The translations under genes and the position numbers were made by a program. Below are positions 1 through 11,732 of a DNA stretch of 64,000 nucleotides, one piece after another (position 1 is the first letter of the stretch; each line of letters starts with the position of its first letter). The notes beneath the pieces are model-generated. The model made no database searches. It was not told the DNA's origin and saw nothing but the letters and a program-made list of their open reading frames with translations. The stretch is from Thelonectria olida (taxonomy: Eukaryota > Ascomycota > Sordariomycetes > Hypocreales > Nectriaceae). The DNA is taken from NCBI GenBank assembly GCA_020736575.1, contig JAGPYM010000039.1, positions 1 through 64,000 on the forward strand, written 5' to 3'.

Positions 1-439
1 GGGTTTAGCTCATGTGATGCTCGTGATTCTCTGATTGATGACGGAGGAGTGTTGTGATTTGAAGCACGCCCAAGATCATCGATCTTTGTGTCTAATCGAT
101 CAACCAAAGCCTGAACGGTCTTCTCAAGCTTCTCGAGTCTACTCGATTGGACATTAACTTTGCCCGATTGGATTGACAGAAAGTCGGAACAAACCTTGTA
201 TCTACCGATGAGGAGCGACCTTTGCTAGGAGGTCGAGGTGCTTCGTCGAGTCGATTCTGGTGGGCGGGTGTGTAGCTCAACGGTTCACTGTTGGGTATGG
301 TCGTAAGGGAACACGGCTGCGATAATGTCTCGCAACGTAAACAAGAATCGCTCACACCATTCGTCGCATAACAGCGCGTTTTATTCTTGCGACACAGGTC
401 GCATGCCTTTGAGGCCCTACCTGAACGCAAGGGGGGCAT
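1..439 (-). CDS. Zn2Cys6 transcription factor, N-terminal part (cut by window edge)
   Basis: A fungal-type binuclear zinc cluster begins about ten residues after the ATG at 439: two CxxC pairs with six-residue spacers (ACDLCRKNKTRC, then CLRCETLSQPC). The open frame runs on, but a 53-nt intron at 142-194 (donor GTTTGT, acceptor CGAG) is the better model. It joins exon 439-195 to a second exon encoding a short leucine-rich coiled coil (SRLEKLEKTVQALVDRL), exactly where Zn2Cys6 factors carry their linker and dimerisation helix. The rest of the protein lies outside the window. These factors are nuclear DNA-binding activators; the target is unknown. Confidence 0.8.
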
Positions 440-3173
440 CGCCTATGCTCGTTACACCTGGGACATGTGCGGGTTAACGAAGGGGATGACGCCGCCAGAT
501 AAGATAGAAGAACTGGTGGGATAATGAGCTTTGGTCAGCAATGGTGCGATATCACGTGGGAAGGTAGCTTGAGATAGGCCAGCACGCTATGCCCTAAGAA
601 GATCTGCCTTTAGAGAAGCTCGGTATACCTAGAGAGTGGGTTGAGTTTTTATGTTTGCCCTTCTCTTCTGCAAGCTCAACGGTCCTCTCTTCTGGGTCAG
701 ATTTGCTGACTTTTCCGGGCTCACAGGAGGGCTCGGCATCAAGTTGGATATGTCGTTGCTAACAGCTAAGAAAGTTGTCACCCACCCCTTTACTGGGGAG
801 AGGGACGTTCCGGATTACTTCGCTGCTGGCTACTACAGCCCCAAAGAAAGCGGTTTCCCCGCTCCTTACAGGATCGTTAGTCGCACTCCGAAGTCCAAGT
901 GTTTACTCACAGTTCGTCCAACCCTTTACATGTATGAACTACGTCAGCTCACATTCGGCATCATCCGGAACTGACTACTTTCCCTCGCCCAACAGTGACG
1001 ATGGACAGGGATGTTCAACCAAATCTTGAAGCATATCACACTGCTTACTCAGATGGTAGTGCGACCTGGTATGGAATACCCAGGCACGCCCTGGTTGTCA
1101 CGCTATGCGTTCGAGCAAGTAGCGTCGTCCAATTCCAATTCCAATTCTTGCGTAGCTGAAACAGCCTCGCACGTTACTAGCCTCATAAAACTATTAGGGT
1201 CCTCACAGAATGAACACGGTGTAGCATAGGCGTGGTATTATCCTCGACACTTTCGAAGCAAGAAGGCTATGTACTGTTACTGCTGTGAATGTGGCGTTGC
1301 GGATGTTGCCCCGAGCCTTCGGACGATCAAAGGCTCCCAAAACGGTTATACCTATTGCCCAAAGAAGAAAAGAGGAGTCTCTCGGGAGGGAGCGTATTGG
1401 GTGTAAGGACATTGGATTTTGTCTTGAATCATTGTGGATCTTTGTTTCGTTCTTGTTGGCCTGTCTGCTTGTAAGATCACTGCGGGCGTCGGACCGGCGA
1501 TTAAACAAGCATCCTCACCCACTCTTGCTGGCGGCGGCATGCAAGATTGGGACTAAAGCCGTGACAGCTTTGACGTTTTGCCCGGGGTTGTAAGCTAACT
1601 CCGTGCTAAACTGTACGTTGAACTGCATGCGAACGCGACGTGTTTCTCATTCGCTGCTCGCTGCGCAAGTGTTTCTGAGAGGCCGCCCGAGTTTCGGTAG
1701 TCAATTTCTAACATCCATGCGAGCATATGCCACGGCGGTTTCGGTCTTCGCGGTTTGTTGATACCCGACGCTACCGAAGCAACGCCTAACGGTTCAGCCC
1801 AGCTAGCCATCGCGAGTTTCAAGGGTCTTCGGCAAGATTGACGGTCGTTTTAGATCATCGGCATGGCCTTGGAACGATCCTCGGGTTACGCAAAGAGCAA
1901 GACGACGAACAAGTACACCGCTTGACAACCATCGGCGACACAAGAACAAGATCAGCCTCGTCCTGTAGACATAATGCCGAGCACCGGCTGCCAGATCTGC
2001 AGCATCCTTGTCCATCACCATGTTGATTGAGCAATGGGCTAGCGCATCCTGCTGGCGTCAACCCCCGCACAAGGACCAGCTTAGCTTGTCTTGATCATGC
2101 CATTGAAACGTGGCGAGACTCTATGCAGCCCTATAGCCCGAAAGCACTTGGCAATGACTCATCATAGTGACACAGAGACTGCTTGGTAGCGATTTCTCGA
2201 TGGCAATTGCAGCATGAGTCGGGGGTTTTCTTCGTCTGATGTGACAGCGTCGGAGACAGCACCGCAAGAAACACGACACGCGTCCTGGCATCTCTTGACC
2301 AACCATTTTACCCGTTGACGCTATAAAACTCTATATATGACCACAATGGGCTCTCCTTCATTTAAAATACCGCCGCTCAGACCTCCACCACTTTCTCAGC
2401 AAATCAGCGTCTCGCCGAACCGCCAGGATTGCTGTGCCGCACAAGTCCGAAGTCCGTTTCTCACCGTTGTTCAGCAGGGACATGCCCGTCGTCGATCATG
2501 GGATCTCCATGAGGATTAGCGAAGTCTTGAGAAAGCCCAATTCTTGGCTTCGTATCTCCCAGATGATCTGCATGATGATTGAGGCCTGAATTTGAACGTC
2601 ACTAATGACTTTGGTCGTGTACTCCGTACCACGACACAAACAGTAAAGGCGGTAAAGATGAAGGGGAAGCTAGGCATGCGTGACATGGCGCAAATGGAAA
2701 GGTGCAAATGGAAAGGTGCATCTGCTGTACTGATCGGTATTTCTACCATGAGGACCATTCTCTCGCCTGTTATACGTAGGTAATGCCCATTACCATTTAC
2801 GCCCAAATCCATTAAACCGTCTGGCCTTGAATCATCTTCAGTAAGGATTCATCAAGACGAGGCCAAATGACAGCGTTCAATGACAATGCCACATTGGCAC
2901 ACTCTTCCGATGGCGAGGGATCACTCCAGACGCTAGGCGGTTCGGCTCTCTGTGATCGTTGAGTCAAGCCTCGCCCTGCTAACAATGCGCAGCTGGGCCT
3001 GCGAATGATCATCAAGACCAGGAGCGAGACTCTGGAATTTCCGACGTCGATGTACGATTCTATCATCGAATTCCCACCATCCTCGCCTTCTAATATCTGC
3101 GACGCAACAGGATCAGATATCCACCACTACCTCCATCAGCACGCTATTTCGTGAGCAACTCAACATATCCAAG
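440..3173. other. 2.7-kb stretch with no supported gene
   Basis: Open frames up to about 100 codons occur on both strands, but none carries a recognisable domain, consistent introns or a plausible start. Base composition is ordinary. Minor repeats are seen: three units of TTCCAA near 1129-1147 and a 14-bp direct duplication at 2691-2718. It serves at least as the upstream region of the Zn2Cys6 gene that starts at 439. Confidence 0.5.
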
Positions 3174-4460
3174 AATGGACGACGATATCCACTCAGCCCC
3201 TTTGACGAAGGCAAAGAATTCCTCCTGCCTAATGACGAAGTGAGTAACAGTTTCCAAGAACCCTTCAACGGTTAACAATGGCTTTGTGGGAAGCAAGAAC
3301 AGCAGCGCTTAGGTGGGGATTGATCCCAGTATCGCCATTACGAGAACTGATCCTGGCCTCTGAACTAGATATGCAACACAAGTTGATTGCTGTTTTGATG
3401 ACAGGAAACAGCAATTCAAACGGCGCAGCACTGTTGTCACCTCCTCAACAACTCGCATACGGCGGGCTTGTCCTAGACGTTGGCACTGGGACGGGCATAT
3501 GGGCCATGGATTTCGCGGACGAACATCCCAATATGGACGTAATGGGCAGTGATATCACTCCTATTCAGCCACATCTGTTTGTGACGACATTGCATCGCCC
3601 TAGTAGCCTGAGAGCTGATCTTTTCAGGGTACCCAATAATTGCACCTTTGTCGTCGACGACCTCGAACAGCCATGGGATTGGGCCGAGCAGTTCAATCTC
3701 GCCCTAGTATTTTGCAGATGCATCACTGGTAGCTTCAAGGATCCACGATATATTTTCAGGCAAAGCTTCTCGTAAGTCGCCCCAGCTCTCCACTGGCCTC
3801 GTCCACATCTGAGAAACATCAGACAGCTAGAGCCGGGTGGACGTCTCGAGATCCAAGACTTTGACTTGCGACTTCAACACTGCGGAAGGGCACCGACCAC
3901 GACGAAGGTTCAGTCTCTCTTGGACGCCCTGTTCAAGAAGTCAGAAGAGACCGGACTATGCCTCGACTGCGTACACGAATACCGAGGCATGATGGCTGAA
4001 ATAGGATACGAAGACATTCAGGAAAAGAAATACTATGTTCCGCTAGGCGGAAGATGGCCCCGGGAAGAGCTCTACAAACAGGTTGGATGGTGGGCGAGCT
4101 TTGTGGTGGTCGACTTTCTGGAAGCTCTCTGTTTGGAGCTGCTCGTTGGTCGTTCTGGATGGACTGTTGAGGAGGTAGACGTGCTGTTTGACCTGATTCG
4201 GGCAGAGCTCCAGGATCACCATTACTACATCACCTTGTAAGGGCCACTCTACTCGTTCCAGAGATGACCACTAACATATACGTAGCTACACACTCTCGGG
4301 TCGCAAGCCCGGTTCATTGAGTACGATCCCAAGACCGACGCCAGGCGGGTTAGGAGCTATTGCCAACGACCTGACCACTACCAAGCCTCCGCGATGCCCT
4401 TGCACGAAACCACCCGACGAAGACGCAGCGACACACGCGAGCAAGAGATTTCGGGAATAG
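3174..4460 (+). CDS. LaeA-like SAM-dependent methyltransferase, 5' end unresolved
   Basis: Class I methyltransferase of the fungal LaeA/UMTA type, a family that methylates small molecules or influences secondary metabolism. Seen in order: NGRRYPL...PNDE (3174-3239), LDMQHKL, the SAM-binding glycine loop LDVGTGTGIWA with DFADEHP, SDITPIQP, DDLEQPW, GSFKDP, and PGGRLEIQDFD. From the ATG at 3278, introns at 3577-3627, 3772-3822 and 4237-4285 keep one frame to the stop at 4460 (343 residues). The conserved upstream segment at 3174-3239 is followed by a good donor (GTGAGT at 3240), but no acceptor restores the downstream frame. Either an unusual splice or a 5' lesion is present. No initiation codon is clear upstream of 3174. 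Confidence 0.75.
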
Positions 4461-5306
4461 ATGAAGAGATCGAACCGTATACAAATCGAAGAACGGGGTT
4501 ATTGCGGACGGCTGGTTAGGACGGTAGACAACCGACATTAAACTTGACTGTATGCTTGAGGGTGTACCGCAGACTACAGCAATCACAAGAGACTATGGCA
4601 TGGGCATGAAACAGGACCACTAAGTCATGGTCCAGATTGCGTTGATCGGCTTATTTTAATGGCACTTCCGGAGTATTCACATCTTTTGAGAACTTCGGAT
4701 AGATTCCTAATTCGTCGCCGCATTGGCAACAACAACAAAGTTCCGGAAGAGGCCCATTGTGCCTCATCCTTGCCTTTACAATACAAACATCAAGGGCAAG
4801 CAACATTTACTGTCAGAAGACTTGAGCATCGGTGACTCTGCACCACTGAACTGGTAGAATGCAGATGAATGTTATTCTTCGACTACATCCCTCTAACTCC
4901 TCGAAGCGTGTGCAGTCAGAAACATAAAGAGGAAGCCGGCAGGAGAGGTCAGTGACAATGGAAGGGAGCCACGGCAGCGGCGGTAGTTATTGAATGCACG
5001 CGATAAATGTGATGTTGCGATCCGAAACTCGAAAGATTTGCCGGGATTGCAGGCTAAACGCCGAGCACATGCAGAAAAGGGAACGGTTGAGATGGAAGGA
5101 CAATGAATCAATGGAGCGCCGTCATATCACGACAAAGTTAGCAGACAGTGTTGATTGCCTTTCGGGTTGCCCTTCTTGCAGCGATGAGATCTCAGTTACG
5201 ATCCATCATACGCCTCGAAGTGCATCCATCCTCTCCTGGGAGCTCGGTGGCTCAGATGGTAGAGTACTTATTCTGCTTCAAGCGATTCAATTTGTCTACA
5301 TCGTTA
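4461..5306. other. Convergent intergenic region
   Basis: This stretch lies between the 3' ends of the methyltransferase (+) and the MFS porter (-). No credible coding frame was found. A tRNA-like D-arm string near 5245-5260 was examined and not accepted. Confidence 0.5.
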
Positions 5307-6791
5307 CTAAATCCAGCCTAAGCGTTTCCAAATAAACGACGTGCCACCAATTACTGCTGTTATGCCTGTAAAAGCGATCAGTGTCCCATAACCACTGCCC
5401 CAAGATCTCATCACTCGTCCATCCAACGACACTCCCTTAGTCAGCAACTCACTCAACGGCCCTGAGCTGATGTTCCCAATCCCCCGACCGGCTGTGAGGA
5501 AGGCCAGTATCATGGCAGGATCGAATGCATTTCCGCCGTGGCCGGACGAAGGTGTGCGGGACATAGGTGCCGAAGAGATTTGCCGTATAATCCCTTGCCA
5601 CGTGGCAACATAAGATCCCGCGAAGAGGCCGTATATGATACAAAACACATACAGCGTAACGAGGTTCGTTGCGAATCCCCAGCAAAAGAACGTCCCCAGT
5701 GCGGCGCCCACGGTGGATATCATGATGCAAGTTGTCGGATGGAGCTTGTCTGTCAAGACTCCGAGGATCAATGTGCCAACGACTGTGGACACGTTAATAA
5801 GCATGACGGTAAGAGCTGAGAGAAAGGAGCCGGTCCCTAGGTTCGAGCGGGCATAGGCCGGGAGGTGGATTGACGGCAGAAAATATCCCAGCGATTCGAC
5901 AATGCTGGCCAGCTGGTAGAGAATAAAGCTGCGGTCAAAGACGAAGCCAAGCTGCTGATACGTATACGGACGCACTGACACGCTTGCCTGAACTCTTGGC
6001 TTGATGAAGTAGACCAGAGGTGCTGTGAGCACGAATAGTGCAACGGCCCAGATCCTCAATGTGACCCTGAATCCATACTGTTCAAGCAGGTATTGCAGCA
6101 CAAGCGGGATCGCGAATCCGCCTGTTCCTGTGCCAGACCACATAATTGCGTAGGCAATGCCTCTGCGCTGAACAAACCAGTCGTTGATGTAGAGCATGCA
6201 GGGGCAGTAGCAGATGGAACCACCGAGACCATAAAGAATGCCTTGGGTGACGATGAGATGGGCCGTCGTCTGAGAGAAGGAGGACATTGTCAGGGCAAGG
6301 CACATGGTTGCGAGGCCCACGTACGGCCCCCAAAGAAGAGCACCCGGATAGAATCGTTGAAGGGCGACTACGATGGGGAAATCAAGATACATGATGCCCT
6401 GTTGGTGAGAGTTAGTCTTTCAGCGTTGCAAGTCTCGTTCGCCTCAACATACCAAAGCACAGGTTCCGATGATAGTAATACCTGAGGATCCTTGGAAAGG
6501 CTCGTGTGTTTGGTAGTAGTCCTGGAAGACACCAAAGGAAAAGGGGAAGCCTGGACGATGCATCCCGGTCAGTCTATCACGACTTCGGTGGAGTGAAGTA
6601 CTTCTCTTACCCCAAACAAATGCTTCCACAACAAAACCAGCGGCTAGGAAAAGCCAAGCACCCTTTCCTCTGTCCGCGGCTGGTAAGGTGAATCCCGCAT
6701 GTCCATTACGGACGCTATCTGGCAGGGCGGTTTCGGCCTCTTGCTCGGGAGATGGCCGCCGGGGTTGAAGCTCTATGCTCGTAGAAGACAT
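5307..6791 (-). CDS. MFS transporter, monocarboxylate-porter-like
   Basis: A 456-residue multi-pass plasma-membrane carrier. The cytosolic N-terminus (MSSTSIELQPRRPSPE) leads into the first helix and then the hallmark FSFGVFQDYY and YGLGGSICYCP segments of fungal monocarboxylate-porter homologues (MCT subfamily). Two introns are clear: 6551-6610 (60 nt) and 6399-6452 (54 nt, branch GACTAAC), and phases close exactly. The start was set at the ATG at 6791; the frame upstream has only a non-ATG codon. Homologues move organic acids or related metabolites; the substrate cannot be read from sequence. It ends tail-to-tail with the methyltransferase gene. Confidence 0.88.
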
Positions 6792-7286
6792 TTTCTGCTT
6801 GATTTTATATGTCAATATCTTGTCTTTACTCTCAAGTCCCGGAAGATGCTCAGTCTAGTTTACATTCTCACATTAGGTATCTCGAAGCTGCTTTAGGGCT
6901 CAGCAGTCATGTGCCAACGAGGCGGGGTTGTCGGGTAACCTGCCGAGTTATGGCTAGGTTCCAGCTACTATCTCCGATCATCGGCTGCGGGCTATCTCAG
7001 CCAATGTAGGAAGAATATCCGTGTGACGGGCTGTTCTGCCCGAAAGAAACTGGAAGTCACTCATGGGAAAAGGTTGTCTTCTTCCTAGCTAGCTCAGGGC
7101 TCAAGGAGCACTATTTATCGTAGGTCCTAGCTAGCTAACTCGCAACGCCAGAAGCATCCAAGGCTGTGGCTGTCAAAAACCACAGCGCCGGACGCGGCCA
7201 CGCTGCGACAGAAGGATGCTACTATTACTAGCTAGAGACATAGCCTCTCGGGCCGCCAGGGACGTGGCTGTGATTGACGAAGCAGG
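6792..7286. other. Upstream region of the MFS gene
   Basis: No gene is seen. The region contains three short CTAGCTAG clusters (near 7086, 7126 and 7228). It separates the MFS start from the 3' end of the TPR gene. Confidence 0.45.
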
Positions 7287-8434
7287 CTAGTCTACCTCCC
7301 CCAGGTCCTCGTATTCATTGCCTAAATCTGCCGCTTCCAGCTGGTGCACTTCATTTCGACCACCCTTGGGCTTTTGTCCCGGAGGGTTGATGAAGCAGCT
7401 TGGACAGCATTTATCGGTGAATTTTCCATCGCGTCTACACCGTGCCACCACTGAGTGAAAGCTGTGGTCTTCTGGGAGAATCTCTTTTTTTTGGCCATAC
7501 CTTGAGCTTCTATGAGGCAAGACTCTGCTTCATTAGGTTTGCTCATTCGGAAGTACACTCGGCCTAGCTGCATGGTGATGGACAGGCGAGAGAAGACCCT
7601 TGGTTGCACCTCGTCGCGGAGACGAAGAAGCCACCACTCGGCCTTTTCGAGTTGGCCCAGCGTGATAAACGAACCAACCGTTTTTTCTTTGTAGTTGTAG
7701 AGTGTCCCATGGGTGGGGTTCTCGGAGGTGGCAGAACTAATGGCGTCCTCGAGCTTAGGGAGTAGCAGTTCAAGCTTGCTGCGTTGGCCCGTGGACTCAT
7801 ACAGCTCGCGCAGCATATTCCAACTGCAAGGCTGCATATACGAAATGGTGTAGTCTGTGCCTTTGAACTGCATGAACTCGAGGAGTGGTTTCTCGATCAT
7901 AGTCCTGTTTGGCGGTGGCAGGGCCAGAGAGCGATCGTTTCGCCACAAGTCGTCCTGGTACAGGTGAGCCAGATTGTGTTTGTGACGCTGCACAGCGCCC
8001 TGGTATGCTTCGCCCAATTCTTCAGCCTGCTTGATCAGACTAAGCGACTCATTCTCAGCTTCATCGAAGTCGCGTTGTTTGATAGCGATGACGATAATTC
8101 CGTTGGTTATGTCACGAACACAGTTGTACGCCTCTTCCGGGTTCTCGGAAGTGACTGAATGGAGACCCTGCCTCGCATTGCGCAGCATGTGAAAGGCCTG
8201 AGAGATGACACCTTGGTCCTGGTACAAGTTTCCCAGCTTCGCCAGACATTGCCAGACCTTTTTTGCGTCTGGGCCCAGCCTCTCTCGATGATCGTTGTAC
8301 GACTTATGGGCTTGGGCGGTCGCTTCGTCGAAGTCTTTATGTTCGACGGCGGCTTGGATATAGGTCTGTAGCACGTTGACAAATTGAGCATGTACCGGTG
8401 TTACTAACGCTTCAAGGCCGCCTAGACACTCCAT
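7287..8434 (-). CDS. TPR (kinesin-light-chain-like) repeat protein with an out-of-frame C-terminus
   Basis: From the ATG at 8434 the protein shows successive helix pairs typical of tetratricopeptide repeats (KVWQCLAKLGNLYQDQG, DFDEAENESLSLIKQAEELG, GQLEKAEWWLLRLRDEV, GRVYFRMSKPNEAE), a protein-interaction scaffold. The uninterrupted frame stops at 7322. The neighbouring frame carries a more natural continuation (LPEDHSFHSVVARCRRDGKF, then a short Cys-containing, acidic tail) ending at 7287. The frame could change in two ways: one missing A in the A8 run at 7485-7492 (383 codons), or splicing of a 50-nt candidate intron at 7451-7500 with no good branch site (365 residues). The first fits TPR spacing better. 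Cellular role unknown. Confidence 0.75.
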
Positions 8435-8982
8435 GAAGATAGGCTTAGCATTCAGGTAGCCCCTCCTTCAGAGAGTTGCAGTAGATCACTTGCTTTAAGC
8501 GTTCTTAAAGCCATGTAGGTAAAGAAGAGATAATAACCAAATTTAAGGTCTTTTATATATAGTTTCCTTCGTCGTTCCCAAAGTCGTCGAAGAGGCTGAT
8601 GCTATTATCGTAAGTTGGTTTATAATCTCACGATTGCTTCTTTTTAACTGACTTCCGCTTTATGGCAAGTGAACTAATAATTGTGAGTAATACTAATGCC
8701 AATGGGATGTATAGCGTCTAAATAACAGCATTTTCATATCCTGCCAAGACACTGCCCAACTTCTCCTGGCCAATTGACTCTCGTAAGCCTGAGAGCCCTG
8801 CGTCTTTCACTGCTGTAACGTTCGCGACGTTGTTTTTGGCCTGACCCCATTATCCAGATGCCCGAACGACCCTAGTGTCCAAGGCATTTACGGCCCATTT
8901 CCGTCTTTAATATAATAATACTTAAGTAGAGGCAGATTAGGACTTGCTTTCAGCTACGGTCCTTCTAGTTTCCACCGGGTAT
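8435..8982. other. AT-richer spacer, upstream of the TPR gene
   Basis: No coding signal is seen. Composition is somewhat AT-richer than the flanks. It lies between the TPR start and the 3' end of the RING gene, both on the minus strand. Confidence 0.45.
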
Positions 8983-11732
8983 TCATCGTATCCTACGAAG
9001 CCTCCCTCTCTGTACGACCTTGCGCTGCATTTGCTTGTAAAGCTCATCGTTCTTCTCCAGCACCCCCTCAAGCTCGGCAACTGCGGGATTCGTCTGCACC
9101 ACGGACAACAAAGCACTGGACATGTCCATGCTATCCTCTCCGGGTAGTCCCATCGGCGCCGAGAAGCCGACTAAGCCCTCGGCGTTCTGCTTACAGACCG
9201 CACAAGTGATGGTCTTGTCTTCGGTCATATGCCTCTCCACACATGCAGCGCAGAAAGAATGGTTGCAAGGCCGCAATCTGTCACAGTTAGCAACGGCGAC
9301 GATGCATGCTTCTCGGCACACGGCAAGAACTTACATGCAATCGCACAGCTTTGTTTTGCAAATTGTGCATCCTACACTTCTCGACTCCGCCACAGTCGTG
9401 CCAAAGTCGACCTTTCCAGCATCCATGGTCCCTACGCTGAGAATCGACTTGGTCTTGTTTTGCCATCCCTGTGATATCGCTTCGCCTTCGCCATAGAAAT
9501 TGAAAAAGGGGTATCCAGCTTGCAGGTATGTTTCTGCAGTGATCGGACACGGCGGTGGAAGCATACCGGTCAGGCTTTCGAAGATGACGGAATTCAGGAT
9601 CTGCACATTGATGAGAGCCGAGTGTTCGTGGCGCCAGCGGTAACGTTCATGGGGATCAGAAAGAATCTTTTGGCGCAATTTGCTTCCTCCGGCAATACCC
9701 ATCGTCCAGCCTAAGGGTTGCTCTAAGGTGTCACATTTACTCGTCATGCGTGCAAGTAGGTCGTTCATTCTTTCATCGGGGCTAAATCAAAGGCTAAATT
9801 AGCAACTTGTAGCTGAGTAAATGAAGGATATACTTTACCTCATCCAGGCAGCATCTAGGGTTTCGTGATCCGCAAAGCCAAGGCTCTCAAGGGTACTTTC
9901 GCCCCTGTATAATAGCTCCCCTTTCCAGCGGAACATAAAGTTGGCCAATTTATAGCCCTCTACTTCGGCATCTAGACAGGAGGATAGATAGTCCCAGGGC
10001 TTCCACTGCACTTGGATGCTTTCCTTTGTACCGTCGCTCTTTCGTAGCAGTATCGTCACCGAGAATGCATACATCGGAGTCACACGCACCGTTTTGCCAG
10101 GAGCCCACGGATCTTCATCCAGCAAGGACTTGACGAAAATGTCTGCCGTGTCTGGAATGGTGGGAAACGAACCGGATCTGTCGCTTCTGAGCAAGCCACC
10201 AGGCTCCATTCCCAGGTCTCTTGGGGTTCGATTGGTATTTTTGATATGACAGGTTTCCAGGCGGGAAGACTTGACAGGTGGCACTTCGGCATAATCCTGT
10301 TTTAATCTTGTCCAACTCAGGGACAACGGTGACCCATAAGGGGTTATGAGCAACTGAAAGCCACCGACTTCCTCAAGCCCAGTAATCTGTTTCTCAACTG
10401 AGTAACCGGCTCCAATTGGCATCGCCACAAATTGCCGGACTGTCAGTCTATCCAGGGCAATCCCATCCAGGTATTTCTGCGGTGGGACACTGAGATAGTC
10501 CTGGGAGCCCGTCGTTTCGGTCCAAGGCAGCCCCGATACGGCATTCACCCCTCCAGTAAAAACACGTATCGCGAACGGCCGGGTCGATTTGAAGGAAATA
10601 TACATAGCTTCTCTCTGGTAAAGTGGAAAGAAGATGCCGCCTTTCTTCGCCATGTCAACTAGGCTCGGGTTCTGGGATGATAGGAGCTTAGGGGCGGCCG
10701 CGCTGATGTTAAAGAGCGGGAGGACGCCGAGGTTCGCCGGGAGGTCGTATACTGTACCGTCTTCGGGGAGGCGAAGGGTTCGATGAAAAGCGACAGTTAA
10801 CTGATCAGCATTAACTGTCAATCTGGAATCCTTGCATGCTACCCGCGGACGAAGGAGTTCGGTCGTAAAGGAGCTGAGAGGGACTTCCTGGTTGATAAGG
10901 AGCCCTAGTTGACGGTCATAACGGGACGGCCCAGAGGTGACCATGATTTCAAGTCGGCCTTTTCGGCGGTCAGGGTCTAGAGTGTGCCCTGAACGACCCC
11001 TTAGGGACAACGGCGGCTGATATCCTGTCCACACGTCGAATTAGTCTTGTGCTGCGGCGAAGTGTACGGAAAAGCGTTCTGATTCCTACCTTGGGCCATT
11101 AGAAGCTCGCTCAACCTGGAAAATGTAATGCAACACGGAACTTTCATCGTAACGTTGAATTTCTCCGTGGTGCCGCACTTTCGCACCCCATTCAGAACGA
11201 GCATGATAGTCTCATGGTCATCTTGATCTACGAATAGAACGGTTAGGCCAGGATACGTACAATGAGAAATTCGGGAGGGTAGCTGCGTACCATGAATGTA
11301 CCTGTCGGCAAATCCGTTTGGATGTTCCTCGTTTGCCCCAACCGGCAACTCCACAGGCCGTTGTTCGACTGCACATTCGCTTGCCACTGGATTCGCAGGT
11401 TTTAGTAAAAGCTTCAATAAGGACCTGGAAAATTACCACGCACCCAGGATGTTTTTGTGGACGAGTCCTTTCAGACGTGCTTCCTCGTTGGCCTTAACCG
11501 GCAGCTCCACGGGCTCTTTTTCAGTTGGTAGTTCGCTAGCTACGGAATCCGCAGGTTTGAAACTGGCTAGCCAGCTATCAAAACCAGAGAATGTTGCTAC
11601 TGCGTTCGGGTCTGGTTCAACGCCCTGTGCTGGGTTTTCCGGAGTCGTCTTGGTGGTCTGGCGAGTGTTGTTTTCGAGTGGCGCGACGGAGGGCTTCTTA
11701 CCCTTCTTGAGAACTTGTAGAAACTTCTTCAT
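8983..11732 (-). CDS. Large fungal protein with C-terminal RING-type zinc finger
   Basis: Six exons (11732-11444, 11386-11291, 11227-11090, 11024-9839, 9781-9335, 9277-8983) give 816 residues with all phases closed. The start is the ATG encoding MKKFLQVLKKGKK; no ATG lies upstream in frame. The N-terminal 140 residues are low-complexity and contain a duplicated ELPVKANEE / ELPVGANEE segment. The central 400 residues include YQREAMYISFKS, SVPPQKYLDGI and QFVAMPIGAGYSVEKQITG, a conserved block I have met only in uncharacterised proteins. The C-terminus is a RING-like C3HC4 set (CTIC, CNHSFCAAC, CAVC), suggesting ubiquitin ligase activity (inference). A possible ubiquitin-like fold before the RING is uncertain. 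It is transcribed divergently from the giant ATPase gene. Confidence 0.8.
11286..11558 (-). repeat. Tandem intragenic duplication (~120 bp) spanning splice sites
   Basis: Copy 1 (11439-11558) and copy 2 (11286-11402) can be aligned across their whole length, from AAACCTGCG through GTGGAG-TGCCGGTT and ACGAGGAA to a splice donor (GGTGCG / GGTACG). Copy 1 is wholly exonic up to its donor. In copy 2 the first 16 bases are intronic and supply an acceptor (AATCCAG). Intron 11387-11443 therefore runs from the donor of copy 1 to an acceptor inside copy 2. Confidence 0.7.

Noticed and set aside
2691..2718. 14-bp direct duplication (CAAATGGAAAGGTG twice)
   Set aside because: Only two units and no associated element or gene; likely slippage.
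5238..5315. tRNA-like string (TGGCTCAGATGGTAGAG)
   Set aside because: It resembles a D-arm, but no matching T-arm, anticodon stem or acceptor pairing follows at the right spacing.
7451..7500. 50-nt intron as the explanation of the TPR frame change
   Set aside because: Kept only as an alternative: it removes the family-like LPEDHSFHS segment and has no convincing branch site, whereas one added A explains everything.
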